Shown here piece by piece: positions 53,939 to 63,529 of a DNA stretch of 64,000 bases. The DNA is taken from NCBI RefSeq assembly GCF_028550595.1, contig NZ_JAQQGN010000001.1, positions 744,001 through 808,000 of the forward strand, given 5' to 3'. Source of the DNA: Luteimonas sp. BLCC-B24 (lineage in GTDB: Bacteria > Pseudomonadota > Gammaproteobacteria > Xanthomonadales > Xanthomonadaceae). The stretch's first letter is position 1. Every line of letters begins with the position of its first letter. The position numbers and the translations under genes were made by a program. The notes beneath the pieces were generated by a model that saw only the letters and a list, made by a program, of their open reading frames with translations, had not been told where the DNA came from and did no database searches.

Positions 53939-55459
53939 ATGGATACCGGTCGCATCGAACAGTTCGTGGCTCGCCAGTGGGACGACCAGATCGTGCCCCA
54001 GCTGATCGAGTACATCCGGATCCCGAACAAATCGCCGATGTTCGATGCCGATTGGGTGGCGAACGGCTACATGGAGCAGGCCGTCGATCTGATGACCGGC
54101 TGGGTCCGTGCGCAGAACATGGCCGGACTGCAGCTCGAAGTGGTCCGGCTGGAAGGACGGACGCCGTTGATCTTCATCGAGATCCCGGCTGCGAACGGCG
54201 GCAGCAACGACGACTGTGTCCTGCTGTACGGCCATCTCGACAAGCAGCCCGAGATGACCGGATGGGACGATGACCTCGGCCCATGGACCCCGGTACTGCG
54301 CGACGGCAAGCTGTACGGCCGCGGCGGTGCCGACGACGGGTATGCCATCTATGGCTCGCTGACCGCGATCCGGGCGCTGCACGAGCAGGGCCTGCCGCAT
54401 GCACGCTGCGTGGTGTTGATCGAGGCCTGCGAGGAGTCCGGCAGCTACGACCTGCCCGCCTACGTCGATCACCTGGCCTCGCGCATCGGCGAGCCGTCGC
54501 TCGTGGTCTGTCTCGACTCGGGCTGTGGCAATTACGAGCAGCTCTGGTGCACCACGTCGCTGCGCGGCCTGGCCGGCGGCAATCTGACGGTGAAGGTGCT
54601 CGACGAGGGCGTGCACTCGGGCGACGCGTCGGGTGTGGTGCCGTCGAGCTTCCGCCTGCTGCGCCAGCTGCTGTCGCGCATCGAGGACGAGACCACGGGG
54701 CGCATTCTCGTCGAGGGTCTGCATGCGGAGATTCCGGCCGAGCGCCTCGACCAGGCGCGCCGCGCCGCCGAGGTGCTCGACACCGCGATCTACGACAAGT
54801 TCCCGATGACCGGCGCGCTCCGGCCGATGTTCCCGAAGGACGCGCAGGGTGCGGAGTCGACCGACCTCTCCGAACTCGTCCTCAACCGCACTTGGCGTCC
54901 TGCGCTGTCGATCACGGGCATGGACGGCATTCCGTCGCTGTCCTCGGCCGGCAACGTGTTGCGCCCGCACACCGCGGTGAAGCTGTCGCTGCGCCTGCCC
55001 CCCACTGTGGACGGCAAGCAGGCCGGCGCACTGCTCGAAGAGGTGCTGCTGGCGGACCCGCCCAACGGCGCGACGGTGTCGCTGGTGCTCGAAAAGGCGG
55101 CGACCGGCTGGAACGCGCCGGCGATGTCGACCTGGCTGTCCGACGCCATCGAGAGCGCCAGCCAGGCCTTTTACGGCAAGCCGGCGATGTACATGGGCGA
55201 GGGCGGCTCGATCCCGTTCATGGGCATGCTCGGCGAGAAATTCCCCGGCGCGCAGTTCATGATCACCGGCGTCCTCGGCCCGCATTCCAACGCGCACGGG
55301 CCCAACGAGTTCCTGCACATCGACATGGGCAAACGCGTGACCAGCTGCGTCGCGCACGTGCTGGTTCAGCATCACCACGCCGGCACGCGCGGCGAGACCA
55401 CCGGCTCGGCCGTGGTCGCCGACAGCGGCACGCGGCACGGGGCCCACGGTTGCTGCTGA
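53939..55459 (+). CDS. M20 family metallopeptidase (dipeptidase/carboxypeptidase type)
   Basis: The 506-residue protein has all M20 signatures: VLLYGHLDKQPEMTGWDDD (first metal His and Asp), GRGGADDGYAIYGSLTAIRA, the catalytic Glu pair IEACEESGSYDLPAY, CLDSGCGNYEQLW, a lid domain with GVHSGDASGVVPSSFRLLRQ, and the C-terminal ligand GPHSNAHGPNEFLHIDMGKR. A di-zinc cytoplasmic peptidase is expected. ATG 53939 has GGAG at eight-base spacing; a GTG at 53927 is possible. Its promoter region carries a palindromic site. Confidence 0.93.
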   Translation: MDTGRIEQFVARQWDDQIVPQLIEYIRIPNKSPMFDADWVANGYMEQAVDLMTGWVRAQNMAGLQLEVVRLEGRTPLIFIEIPAANGGSNDDCVLLYGHLDKQPEMTGWDDDLGPWTPVLRDGKLYGRGGADDGYAIYGSLTAIRALHEQGLPHARCVVLIEACEESGSYDLPAYVDHLASRIGEPSLVVCLDSGCGNYEQLWCTTSLRGLAGGNLTVKVLDEGVHSGDASGVVPSSFRLLRQLLSRIEDETTGRILVEGLHAEIPAERLDQARRAAEVLDTAIYDKFPMTGALRPMFPKDAQGAESTDLSELVLNRTWRPALSITGMDGIPSLSSAGNVLRPHTAVKLSLRLPPTVDGKQAGALLEEVLLADPPNGATVSLVLEKAATGWNAPAMSTWLSDAIESASQAFYGKPAMYMGEGGSIPFMGMLGEKFPGAQFMITGVLGPHSNAHGPNEFLHIDMGKRVTSCVAHVLVQHHHAGTRGETTGSAVVADSGTRHGAHGCC

Positions 55460-55539
55460 ACGAACCGGGAGGGATGCGATGCTGGTGTCCCTCCGTGGTT
55501 GCGTCGTCTGGAGACTCCCGTTCCGCCGTCTGTTGACGG

Positions 55540-57411
55540 CTACCCCGCCCCTAAATGCCTGAGCACCTTCTCGGCGAGAACCTCGGCAGAAGCGGACAGG
55601 GTGTCGAGAACCAGATCCGCGTCCGTTGGCCGTTCGTAGGGCGCATCGATTCCGGTGAAGTTCGGCAATTCGCCACGTCGCGCTTTCGCATAGAGCCCCT
55701 TCGTGTCACGTCTCTCGGCTTCAGCCAGAGGCGTATCCACGAAGACCTCGACGAAATCACCTGGGCCAAATCGCGCACGAGCTGCGTCGCGCTCGGCGCG
55801 GTATGGCGCGATGAAGCTGACGAGTACGATCAGTCCCGCATCCATCATCAGGCGCGCGACCTCGGTAACGCGTCGCAGGTTCTCGATCCTGTCGGCCTCG
55901 GTGAAACCGAGATCGCGATTCAGGCCGTGACGCACGTTGTCGCCATCCAGGAGATACGTGTGGTGACCCGCGGCGAGAAGCCTCCGCTCGACGAGATTCG
56001 CAATTGTAGATTTTCCAGCTCCTGACAGTCCGGTGAACCAGACACAGCGAGGGCGCTGACCTTTCAGCGCTGCGCGCGCTTTGCGATCGACATCGAGAAC
56101 TTGCCAATGGACGTTGTCGGCACGTCGGAGCCCATGCCGGATCATGCCCGCGCCCACCGTCGTCTTGTGGACGGGGTCAACGAGAATGAAGCCCCCAAGA
56201 ACCGGGTCCTGCGTGTAGGGAGCGAATGCGATCGGCGCGTCGAGCGCGAGTGTCGCTCCGCCGATCTCGTTGAACGCCAAACGTTTCGCCGCCAATGGTT
56301 GAAGGCTTTCCGGATCGAGCTGATGTTTGAGCTCGGCAACCCTTACCCCCACGGTTCGCGTCGCCAGTTTGAGTTGATAGCGTCGACCTGCAACCAGGGC
56401 TTGCTCGTCGAACCAGAGGAGATCTACCGCAACCTGATCGCTCGTTGCCAACGGTGCGCCCGCTGGCGTGATCACATCACCGCGTCCGACATCCACATCG
56501 TCGGCCAACCGCAACGCGATCGCCTCGCCACCCTCGACCGAATCACATCGAGACCCACCCACCTGAAGCTCGGCAATGGTCGACATCACGCCGGCGGGCT
56601 CGACCCTTACCTGGTCGTGCTGGCTCAGCCTGCCTCCGGTCGCGGTCCCGGCCAGCCAGCGCGCTCCCTCCGGACCACGCAGGACCACCTGGACCGCAAG
56701 CCGGCCGACCTTGGAGGACCGGGGTTCGGCCTCCACCGACTCGAGATGTTCCAGTACGCTCGGTCCCGAGTACCAATCGGCCTCCCCGGAACACAGCACG
56801 ACGTTGTCGCCCAACGCAGCAGCGACCGGGATCGCAACCACACGCTTGATTCCCAGCCGCTCCGCATGTCGCCGATAGTCCGACGCAATCCTGTCGAACA
56901 GTGCTTCATCCCATCCGACGCGATCCATCTTGTTGACGGCGAGGAGAACCTCCCCCACGCCGAACAACGCGGCGATGGCGGTGTGACGGAAGGTTTGCGG
57001 CAACAATCCTTTGCCGGCGTCGACGAGCACGATGACAACATCTGCGGTCGACGCGCCGGTCGCCATGTTGCGTGTGTATTGCACGTGTCCGGGACAATCG
57101 GCGATGAGAAACCGTCGTCGCCCAGTCTCGAGATGACGCCATGCCACGTCGATCGTGATGCCCTGCTCGCGCTCGGCCTCGAGCCCGTCGAGCAGGAGCG
57201 CGTAGTCCACCTCACCGCCCCGGGTGCCATGCGCCACGCTCGCGCGTTTCAGCGCAGCGCGCTCGTCGTCCGGCACACGTCCTGCCTCGTGCAGCAGCCG
57301 TCCGATCAAGGTGCTCTTGCCATCATCGACGCTTCCGCAAGCGACCACTCTCAGGAACTCACGCGCGACCGCGTTCGCATCCACGACCTCTTCTCCAGCG
57401 GCTCCCACCAT
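55540..57411 (-). CDS. cysNC: Bifunctional sulfate adenylyltransferase subunit 1 / adenylylsulfate kinase
   Basis: The 623-residue fusion has an N-terminal GTPase part (GSVDDGKSTLIGRLLHEAGR, DCPGHVQYTRNMATGAS, NKMDRVGWDEA) followed by CysN beta-barrels. The C-terminal APS kinase starts at about 450 with VWFTGLSGAGKSTIANLVER and continues DGDNVRHGLNRDLGFTEADR and FVEVFVDTPLAEAERRDTKG. With CysD it makes APS, and the kinase part makes PAPS. Codon use differs from neighbours (frequent GGA, GCT, TTG, AGA). No cysH, cysI or cysJ is near. Confidence 0.95.
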   Translation of the reverse strand: MVGAAGEEVVDANAVAREFLRVVACGSVDDGKSTLIGRLLHEAGRVPDDERAALKRASVAHGTRGGEVDYALLLDGLEAEREQGITIDVAWRHLETGRRRFLIADCPGHVQYTRNMATGASTADVVIVLVDAGKGLLPQTFRHTAIAALFGVGEVLLAVNKMDRVGWDEALFDRIASDYRRHAERLGIKRVVAIPVAAALGDNVVLCSGEADWYSGPSVLEHLESVEAEPRSSKVGRLAVQVVLRGPEGARWLAGTATGGRLSQHDQVRVEPAGVMSTIAELQVGGSRCDSVEGGEAIALRLADDVDVGRGDVITPAGAPLATSDQVAVDLLWFDEQALVAGRRYQLKLATRTVGVRVAELKHQLDPESLQPLAAKRLAFNEIGGATLALDAPIAFAPYTQDPVLGGFILVDPVHKTTVGAGMIRHGLRRADNVHWQVLDVDRKARAALKGQRPRCVWFTGLSGAGKSTIANLVERRLLAAGHHTYLLDGDNVRHGLNRDLGFTEADRIENLRRVTEVARLMMDAGLIVLVSFIAPYRAERDAARARFGPGDFVEVFVDTPLAEAERRDTKGLYAKARRGELPNFTGIDAPYERPTDADLVLDTLSASAEVLAEKVLRHLGAG

Positions 57412-58319
57412 CAGAAGTAACCCTCGCGCTTCTTCTTCTCCATCGAGTCGCCCTCGGCGTGATCGATCAGGCGACCTGCGCGCTCGGACTGCCGACCGCT
57501 CTCCATCTCGGCGATGATGGCGTCGAGAGTGTCGGCATCGGATTCCACGGCCCCGGTCAGCGGGTAGCAGCCGAGCGTGCGGAAACGGACCTTTCTCGAT
57601 TCGATCTGCTCCCCCTCCCGCAGGACGAACCGTGCGTCATCGACCATCAGCAGCGCGCCCTCGCGGGCCACTACAGGACGCTCGGCGGCGAAGTAAAGCG
57701 GCACGACGGGAATCTCCTCACGGCGGACATAGCGCCACACATCGAGTTCGGTCCAATTCGACAGTGGAAACACACGCACGCTTTCTCCGGCATCGACCCG
57801 CGCGTTGTAAAGGTTCCACAGTTCCGGGCGTTGACGACGGGGATCCCATCGGTGCCGCGCATCGCGGAAGGAGAAAACGCGTTCTTTCGCGCGCGACTTC
57901 TCCTCGTCCCGACGCGCGCCGCCGATGGCCGCGTCGTACCCCCCCGCATCCAGCGCCTGCTTCAGTGCCAGCGTCTTCATGACCTCGGTATGCACCGTTA
58001 CCCCGTGCGAGAAGGGGCCGACTCCGTCACGCAGTCCGTCCGGGTTGGTATGCACCTGGAGTTCCACGCCGGTTTCCTGCGCCCGTTGATCGCGGAACGC
58101 AATCATCTCTTTGAACTTCCATGTGGTATCGACATGCAGTAGCGGGATCGAGGGACGCGCCGGAGCAAAAGCCTTCAAGAGCAGATGCAGCAGCACCGAA
58201 CTGTCCTTGCCGATCGAATACAAAAGGACCGGCTTCCGGCACTCGGCCGCCACCTCGCGCAGGATATGGATGCTCTCGGCTTCAAGCCGATGAAGGTCGC
58301 CGTTCATGCGAGAAGCCAT
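57411..58319 (-). CDS. cysD: Sulfate adenylyltransferase subunit 2
   Basis: The 302-residue CysD has the PP-loop [80 protein letters not shown] and the conserved C-terminal KKKREGYF. It adenylates sulfate using the energy of GTP hydrolysis by CysN. Its stop overlaps the cysNC start by one base (TGATG). The alternative start [13 protein letters not shown] lies four codons downstream. A TACAAT box on the minus strand at 58349-58354 is a possible -10, 30 bases upstream. Confidence 0.95.
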   Translation of the reverse strand: MASRMNGDLHRLEAESIHILREVAAECRKPVLLYSIGKDSSVLLHLLLKAFAPARPSIPLLHVDTTWKFKEMIAFRDQRAQETGVELQVHTNPDGLRDGVGPFSHGVTVHTEVMKTLALKQALDAGGYDAAIGGARRDEEKSRAKERVFSFRDARHRWDPRRQRPELWNLYNARVDAGESVRVFPLSNWTELDVWRYVRREEIPVVPLYFAAERPVVAREGALLMVDDARFVLREGEQIESRKVRFRTLGCYPLTGAVESDADTLDAIIAEMESGRQSERAGRLIDHAEGDSMEKKKREGYF

Positions 58320-58348
58320 GCTTGCTTACTACATTGCAGTTTCCGCCT

Positions 58349-58354
58349 ATTGTA
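58349..58354 (-). promoter_or_regulatory. Candidate -10 box for cysD
   Basis: TACAAT on the minus strand lies 30 bases before the cysD start in an AT-richer stretch. I find no good -35 box, as would be expected for an activator-dependent promoter of the CysB type, but no activator site could be identified. Confidence 0.35.
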
Positions 58355-58507
58355 TCCGCCACCGCGGCGCGTCCCGCCGGGTGTGTTGCGGCGATCCCGG
58401 GCTGGCAAAAGCGTAGGGAAGGCGGCGCCGCGCTGCCACGAAGCGAAGCAAGTGATACACAATGACACCGTGTTGCTGACCTGTTCCCCCACTCCTCCGC
58501 CAGAATC

Positions 58508-59209
58508 ATGCGCGCGCTGATCTTCGCCGCGGGTGTCGGCGAGCGCATGCGCCCGCTGACGGCGACGACGCCGAAGCCACTGCTGCACGTCGGCGATGCG
58601 CCGTTGATCGTCTGGCATCTGCGCCGGCTGGCCGCGATCGGCGTGCGGGAGGTCGTGGTCAACACGTCGTGGCTCGCCGCGTGCTTCGCGCCGGCGCTCG
58701 GTGACGGTTCGATGTTCGGCCTGCGGCTGCACCTGGTGTACGAAGGCGAGACGCCCCTGGAGACCGGAGGCGGCATGCTGCACGCGCTGCCGCTGCTGGG
58801 CGATGCGCCCTTCATCGCGGTCAGTGGCGACATCTGGACCGATTTCGATTTCACGCGTCTGCACCTGGCGCCCGGAGACGATGCGCACCTGGTCCTGGTC
58901 GACAATCCGCCGCATCACCCCGGCGGCGACTTCGTACTCGACGCCGGACGCGTGCGCGATGCGCGCGGCCGCGACGCGTCCCTGACGTTCGCGGGAATCG
59001 GCCTGTATCACCCACGGCTGCTCGACGGCTGGCGCTCCGCCCTCGGTGACGACCCCGGCGTCCGCGCGCAGCCGCCGCGTTTCAAGCTGGCGCCGCTGCT
59101 GCGTGCGGCGATGGAGGCGGGCCGGGTCGGCGGCCAGCATCATGCGGGGGCCTGGACCGATGTCGGCACGCCCGAGCGACTCGCACAGCTGGACGCCGCC
59201 CTGCGCTGA
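58508..59209 (+). CDS. murU: N-acetylmuramate alpha-1-phosphate uridylyltransferase (MurU)
   Basis: The 233-residue nucleotidyltransferase opens with the classic MRALIFAAGVGERMRPLTAT followed by TPKPLLHVG. It continues with VVNTSWLAACF, ETPLETGGGMLHALPLLGDA, FIAVSGDIWTDFDF and the C-terminal AGAWTDVGTPERLAQLDAAL. This matches MurU, which turns MurNAc-1-P and UTP into UDP-MurNAc in the cell-wall recycling route that bypasses fosfomycin-sensitive MurA. Its usual partner kinase gene amgK is not next to it here; cysD diverges instead. A related sugar-phosphate nucleotidyltransferase is the main alternative. Confidence 0.87.
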   Translation: MRALIFAAGVGERMRPLTATTPKPLLHVGDAPLIVWHLRRLAAIGVREVVVNTSWLAACFAPALGDGSMFGLRLHLVYEGETPLETGGGMLHALPLLGDAPFIAVSGDIWTDFDFTRLHLAPGDDAHLVLVDNPPHHPGGDFVLDAGRVRDARGRDASLTFAGIGLYHPRLLDGWRSALGDDPGVRAQPPRFKLAPLLRAAMEAGRVGGQHHAGAWTDVGTPERLAQLDAALR

Positions 59210-59218
59210 CGGGCCGCC

Positions 59219-59941
59219 TCAGCGGATGCCGGTACGCGCGTCGTCGTCGGCGAGTACCTGGCGCACGAAGGGCACCGTCAACCGGCGCTGCGAGGCCAGG
59301 GACGCACGATCCAGGCGGTCGAGCAGCGCCGTCAATGCCGGCACGTCGCGGTCCACCCGTCGCAGCAGCCAGTCGATCGTGGGCGGATCGAGCTGCAGCC
59401 CGCGCCGGTCGGCGCGCAGGCGCAGGAGTTCGTGCCGGCCGGCGTCGTCGAGCTGCGGCAGGTTCACGTGCACGCTCTGCGCCAGGCGCGAGCGCAGATC
59501 GGGCAGCACGAGCCCCAGCGCATCCGGCGCTTCGCCGGCGGTGTAGAGCACGCTGCGTCCGGCATCGTGGGCGCGGTTGTGCAGATCGAACAAAGCGATC
59601 TCCTCGGCCCGATCACCCGCGATGCAGTCGAGGCCGTCGATCGCGATGACGTCCGCGCGATGCGCCGCCTCCGACGCGTCGCGCAGCCGGCCGGCCACGC
59701 TGCGCAGCGGCAGATAGGCCGCGCGCTTTCCGAGACGCTCGGCTTCCGCGCAGACGCCGATCGCCACGTGGGTCTTTCCGGTGCCCGGTGCGCCGGCCAC
59801 GTACAGCGCGCGGCGCGCGCCCGCGAGTGCGAAATCGCGCAGCAGGGGAATCAGCGCGGGCACGTCGGCGACCAGCGTGTCGAGTCGCTGGTCGGGCGGG
59901 TAACGCAGGGCCAGCGGAAGTTGCGGAGATGACGCGGCCAT
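59219..59941 (-). CDS. hda: DnaA regulatory inactivator Hda
   Basis: The 240-residue AAA+ protein resembles the DnaA ATPase core: Walker A VAGAPGTGKTHVAIGVCAEA, Walker B VIAIDGLDCIAG, and sensor region LPDLRSRLAQSVHVNLPQLD. The N-terminal QLPLAL (residues 7-12) is the sliding-clamp-binding motif of Hda. It promotes ATP hydrolysis by DnaA after replication starts. It is five bases downstream of the AI-2E permease gene, a common gammaproteobacterial arrangement. Confidence 0.92.
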   Translation of the reverse strand: MAASSPQLPLALRYPPDQRLDTLVADVPALIPLLRDFALAGARRALYVAGAPGTGKTHVAIGVCAEAERLGKRAAYLPLRSVAGRLRDASEAAHRADVIAIDGLDCIAGDRAEEIALFDLHNRAHDAGRSVLYTAGEAPDALGLVLPDLRSRLAQSVHVNLPQLDDAGRHELLRLRADRRGLQLDPPTIDWLLRRVDRDVPALTALLDRLDRASLASQRRLTVPFVRQVLADDDARTGIR

Positions 59942-59946
59942 CGAAC

Positions 59947-61113
59947 TCAGGAACCGTTCCCGCCCTTGGCGTCGCCCGGCACGATCAGTGGCACGTGCCC
60001 CAGTTCGATTTCCGGCTTGTCGCCGGCGTAGAGGCGGCTGTGCGTGTAGCGCTCGTGCGCGTAGCGCAGCAGGACATTGCCGACCGCCGCCACCGGCAAC
60101 GCCAGCAGCATGCCGAGGAAACCGAACAGCTGCCCGCCCGCCAGCACCGCGAAGATCACCGCGACCGGATGCAGGCCGATGCGGTCACCGACCAGGCGCG
60201 GGGTCAGGACGTAGCTCTCGACCAGCTGGCCGATGGTGAACACCACGCCGATCAGGATCAGCAACTGCCAATCGAAGCCCCGGGCCTGCACGATGGCGGC
60301 GATCAGCGCGAGCGCGATGCCCACGGTCGCGCCGAGATACGGAATGAAGCTGATCAGGCCGGCGATCATGCCGATCAGCAAGCCGAGCCGCAGCCCCACC
60401 AGCGACATGCCGACGGCGTAGATCGCGCCCTGCCCCAGCATCACCAGGAACTGGCCGCGCAGGAAACCACCCAGCGATTCGCTGGTCTCCCGCGCGAGGC
60501 GCGTCGCGGTGCCGATGTGGTCGCGCGGCACCAGCGAGGCGCAGCGCTCGATCAGCAGGTCCCAGTCGCGCATGAAGTAGAACGCGAGAATCGGCACCAG
60601 TACCAGATTGATCACCAGCGCGAGGATCGCGAAACCCGAGCGCGACACGTAGGCCAGCACCGTCGCCGCCACACCGCCGGCCTGTTGCCAGTGGCCGCGG
60701 ATCAGCTCGATCAGCCGCTCGGTGTCGAGCCAGGAGACGACCTCGTAGCCGGTGCGCTGTTCGACCCACGGCAGCGCGGTGCCGAGCAGCCAGTCGCGGT
60801 ACTCGGGCAGGCTGTCGATGAGGGTGACGATCTGGCGCTCGATCATCGGCACCAGGATGATCAGCACCAGCGCCACGAGCAGCGTCATCAGGGTGAAGAC
60901 CAGGGTCACGGCGACCGCGCGCGAGCGTCCGCGGCGTTCCAGCCGGTCCACCATCGGATCACCCAGCCAGCCGATCAGCGCCGCCAGCACGAACGGCGTC
61001 AGCACCGGGCCGAGCAGCCAGATCACCCAGCCCACGGCGAAGGCAACCAGTCCCCATTGCAGGCGCCTTAGGAAACGCGCGATGTCGGCGTTCGCGGGAT
61101 CGTGCTGGATCAT
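59947..61113 (-). CDS. AI-2E family transporter (PerM-like permease)
   Basis: The 388-residue membrane protein of the AI-2E/PerM family has around eight hydrophobic helices, for example WGLVAFAVGWVIWLLGPVLT, VTLVFTLMTLLVALVLIILV and LGATVGIALALIAAIVQARG. It has the family-typical LTPRLVGDRIGLHPVAVIFA and FGFLGMLLALPVAAVGNVLL near the end. Transport specificity is not predictable; members export autoinducer or act as Na+/H+ antiporters. It is followed by hda and preceded by the DUF2066 gene on the same strand. Confidence 0.92.
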   Translation of the reverse strand: MIQHDPANADIARFLRRLQWGLVAFAVGWVIWLLGPVLTPFVLAALIGWLGDPMVDRLERRGRSRAVAVTLVFTLMTLLVALVLIILVPMIERQIVTLIDSLPEYRDWLLGTALPWVEQRTGYEVVSWLDTERLIELIRGHWQQAGGVAATVLAYVSRSGFAILALVINLVLVPILAFYFMRDWDLLIERCASLVPRDHIGTATRLARETSESLGGFLRGQFLVMLGQGAIYAVGMSLVGLRLGLLIGMIAGLISFIPYLGATVGIALALIAAIVQARGFDWQLLILIGVVFTIGQLVESYVLTPRLVGDRIGLHPVAVIFAVLAGGQLFGFLGMLLALPVAAVGNVLLRYAHERYTHSRLYAGDKPEIELGHVPLIVPGDAKGGNGS

Positions 61114-61138
61114 CGTCGGTCCTGGTGCAGCGAGGCGA

Positions 61139-62221
61139 TCAGCGCAGGTGGAACACGGGCGTCACGCCCTCGATGTTGCCGTCCGCTTCGACGAGGACCT
61201 GGGCGTCGGCCATCCGCCGGAAACCGGTCAGGCCGGTGAGCAGGTCCAGTTCGATCTCCAGTCCCTGCGGCGTCGCCCGCACCGGTCGCATGCCGCGCAC
61301 CACCGACATGCGTTGCAGCTGTGCCGAGAGGCGAATGAAGTCCGCACTGGAATTGATGCCGGTGAACACGATCGCCTGGGTCGACGGCGCGCCGGCCGGA
61401 CTGGCCTTGGCGTAGCGACGGGTCAGGGCATCGGCGGCGCCGTCGGCGCCGGTGGGCAGCAGGCGCCGCGCGTCGTCGGCGGTCTCGCTCCAGCGCGACA
61501 GCACGCGGCCGCCGTCGACGAAGATCCAGTCGGCCTTCCAGCCGGCACCGTCACGGTACAGCTTGCCGATGAGCTGCATCGGCGGGTTGTAGCGCGCCGA
61601 GATGCGCGCGATGGACGCGGTGTCACCGCGCCAGATCGCGCCCACGGCCGCCTGCTCGGCCGCGCTGCCGCCGGGCAGACCCAGCCGGTAGCCGCGCTCG
61701 ATCGCGCGCCGCAGGATCGGGCGCGCGACATTGCTCTGCTGCAGCGCCACCAGCCGCGGGCCGGAGCCGTCGTCGATTGCGAGCCACAGCACCGGCTTGG
61801 GCCGCGGGTCGGGCCAGACCGGAAGCCCCAGCGCCGCGGCGACCGCATCGATGTCCTCGCGCCGGTAGCGCACGACGAGCGTGGTGGTGAAGGTCGGCGA
61901 ACCGCGCGAGGACACGCCCTCGTCCTGGCGGTAGTCGTAGCCCTCGACGTACTGCTTGGCCCGACGCAGTTCCTGCGCCACGCCCGGACGCTGGGCCGCG
62001 CTCCGGTCGCCCGACAGCTTGCCCAGCACCTGGGCCAGCCCGCGCGCGAAGCCCGCGTCGCGCTCGCTCTCGCTCTGGCTGCGCACCGGAATTTCGGCCG
62101 AGTACAGTCCCGTGCCTTCGGCGCGATCCCCCTCGACCCGCTGCGCCGACGCGGGGCCGGCGAGCAGCAGCGCGGCCAGCAGCCACACGATCATTCCCAA
62201 CAGGCGTTTCGGGCGGTGCAT
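61139..62221 (-). CDS. DUF2066 domain-containing periplasmic protein
   Basis: The 360-residue product has a signal peptide (LGMIVWLLAALLLAGPASA) and the DUF2066 pattern: GTGLYSAEIPVRSQSESERD, ARGLAQVLGKLSGD, VRYRREDIDAVAAALGLPVW, PKPVLWLAIDDGSGPRLVAL and SRWSETADDARRLLPTGADG. The function of the family is unknown. In many gammaproteobacteria it lies, as here, between purM and the AI-2E permease-hda pair. The gene diverges from purM. Confidence 0.85.
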   Translation of the reverse strand: MHRPKRLLGMIVWLLAALLLAGPASAQRVEGDRAEGTGLYSAEIPVRSQSESERDAGFARGLAQVLGKLSGDRSAAQRPGVAQELRRAKQYVEGYDYRQDEGVSSRGSPTFTTTLVVRYRREDIDAVAAALGLPVWPDPRPKPVLWLAIDDGSGPRLVALQQSNVARPILRRAIERGYRLGLPGGSAAEQAAVGAIWRGDTASIARISARYNPPMQLIGKLYRDGAGWKADWIFVDGGRVLSRWSETADDARRLLPTGADGAADALTRRYAKASPAGAPSTQAIVFTGINSSADFIRLSAQLQRMSVVRGMRPVRATPQGLEIELDLLTGLTGFRRMADAQVLVEADGNIEGVTPVFHLR

Positions 62222-62327
62222 CCGGCGGATCCTGGACTCGGGTCAACGACGCGGGATGGTGCCACAAACGACGCCCACGGTCCGTGGAACGCCGGTGCCC
62301 CGGGCGGACCGGATCGCGCCCGGCTGC

Positions 62328-62333
62328 TAGAAT
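62328..62333 (+). promoter_or_regulatory. Candidate -10 box for purM
   Basis: TAGAAT lies 30 bases before the chosen purM start and 18 before an alternative GTG. The expected -35 window reads CGGACC, a poor match, and no PurR-like palindrome is obvious. Confidence 0.45.
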
Positions 62334-62363
62334 TCGCGTTCTTTCCGCCTCGTGACGGCCGCC

Positions 62364-63407
62364 GTGACCGCCCCTACTCCCCTGACCTACCGCGATGCCG
62401 GCGTCGACATCGACGCGGGCAATGCACTTGTCGAACGCATCAAGCCGCTGGTCAAGCGCAGCTTCCGTCCCGAGGTGATGGGAGGGCTCGGCGGGTTCGG
62501 CGCGCTGTTCGATCTGTCGGGCAAGTACCGCGAGCCGGTGCTGGTCTCGGGCACGGATGGCGTGGGCACCAAGCTCAAGCTCGCCCAGCAGCTGGGCCGG
62601 CACGACACCATCGGCATCGACCTGGTCGGCATGTGCGTCAACGACGTGCTGGTGCAAGGTGCCGAACCGCTGTTCTTCCTCGATTATTTCGCCACCGGCA
62701 AGCTCGACATCGAGACCACGGCCGCGGTCATCGGCGGCATCGCCCGCGGCTGTGAACTCGCCGGTTGCGCACTGATCGGCGGCGAGACCGCGGAGATGCC
62801 CGACATGTACGCCATCGGCGAATACGACCTGGCCGGCTTCACGGTCGGTGCGGTCGAGAAGTCGGAACTGCGCGACGGTTCGGCCGTGCGCGCGGGCGAC
62901 GTGCTGATCGGCATCGCCTCGAGCGGCCCCCACTCCAACGGCTACTCGCTGATCCGGCGCATCTTCGATCGTGCCGGTCGTCCGACCGACGTGGAGGTCG
63001 GCGGCGTGCCGCTGGTCGATGCGCTGATGGCGCCGACCGCGCTTTACGTCAAGCCGGTGCTCGAACTGCTGCGCAGCGAACTCGGCCCGCAGCTGCACGC
63101 GATGGCCCACATCACCGGCGGCGGCCTCACCGAGAACATCATCCGCGTGATTCCGGACGGTCTCGGGTTGCAGATCGACGCGTCGTCGTGGCCGATGCCG
63201 CCGGTATTCGAATGGTTGCAGCGCGAAGGCGCCGTGGCCGATCACGAGATGTGGCGTACGTTCAACTGCGGCATCGGCTTCGTGCTCGCGGTGCCGGCCG
63301 ATGCCGTGGCCGCGTTCGGCAGCGCCCTCGACGGTCTCGAACTTCGACACTGGACGATCGGCGAGGTCGTGAACACGGACGGGGCCGAGCGTGTCCGCAT
63401 CGTCTGA
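62364..63407 (+). CDS. purM: Phosphoribosylformylglycinamidine cyclo-ligase
   Basis: The 347-residue AIR synthetase catalyses the fifth step of purine synthesis. It has [56 protein letters not shown], the conserved [32 protein letters not shown] and [18 protein letters not shown]. The GTG at 62364 ([13 protein letters not shown]) is preferred over GTG 62352, which would leave only about a 12-base leader after the -10 box. The length matches E. coli PurM (345). purN follows 122 bases downstream. Confidence 0.95.
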   Translation: MTAPTPLTYRDAGVDIDAGNALVERIKPLVKRSFRPEVMGGLGGFGALFDLSGKYREPVLVSGTDGVGTKLKLAQQLGRHDTIGIDLVGMCVNDVLVQGAEPLFFLDYFATGKLDIETTAAVIGGIARGCELAGCALIGGETAEMPDMYAIGEYDLAGFTVGAVEKSELRDGSAVRAGDVLIGIASSGPHSNGYSLIRRIFDRAGRPTDVEVGGVPLVDALMAPTALYVKPVLELLRSELGPQLHAMAHITGGGLTENIIRVIPDGLGLQIDASSWPMPPVFEWLQREGAVADHEMWRTFNCGIGFVLAVPADAVAAFGSALDGLELRHWTIGEVVNTDGAERVRIV

Positions 63408-63529
63408 GTGCGCCCCCACGCGCGTCGCGCGCGGTGCGTTTGCGCTGATGCGTCCGGCGCGTCGCGACACCGGTGCGCTGCCGTCGCGACGTCGCCGGCC
63501 GCCGACGTCGGCTGCGGACGCGCGCTGAC

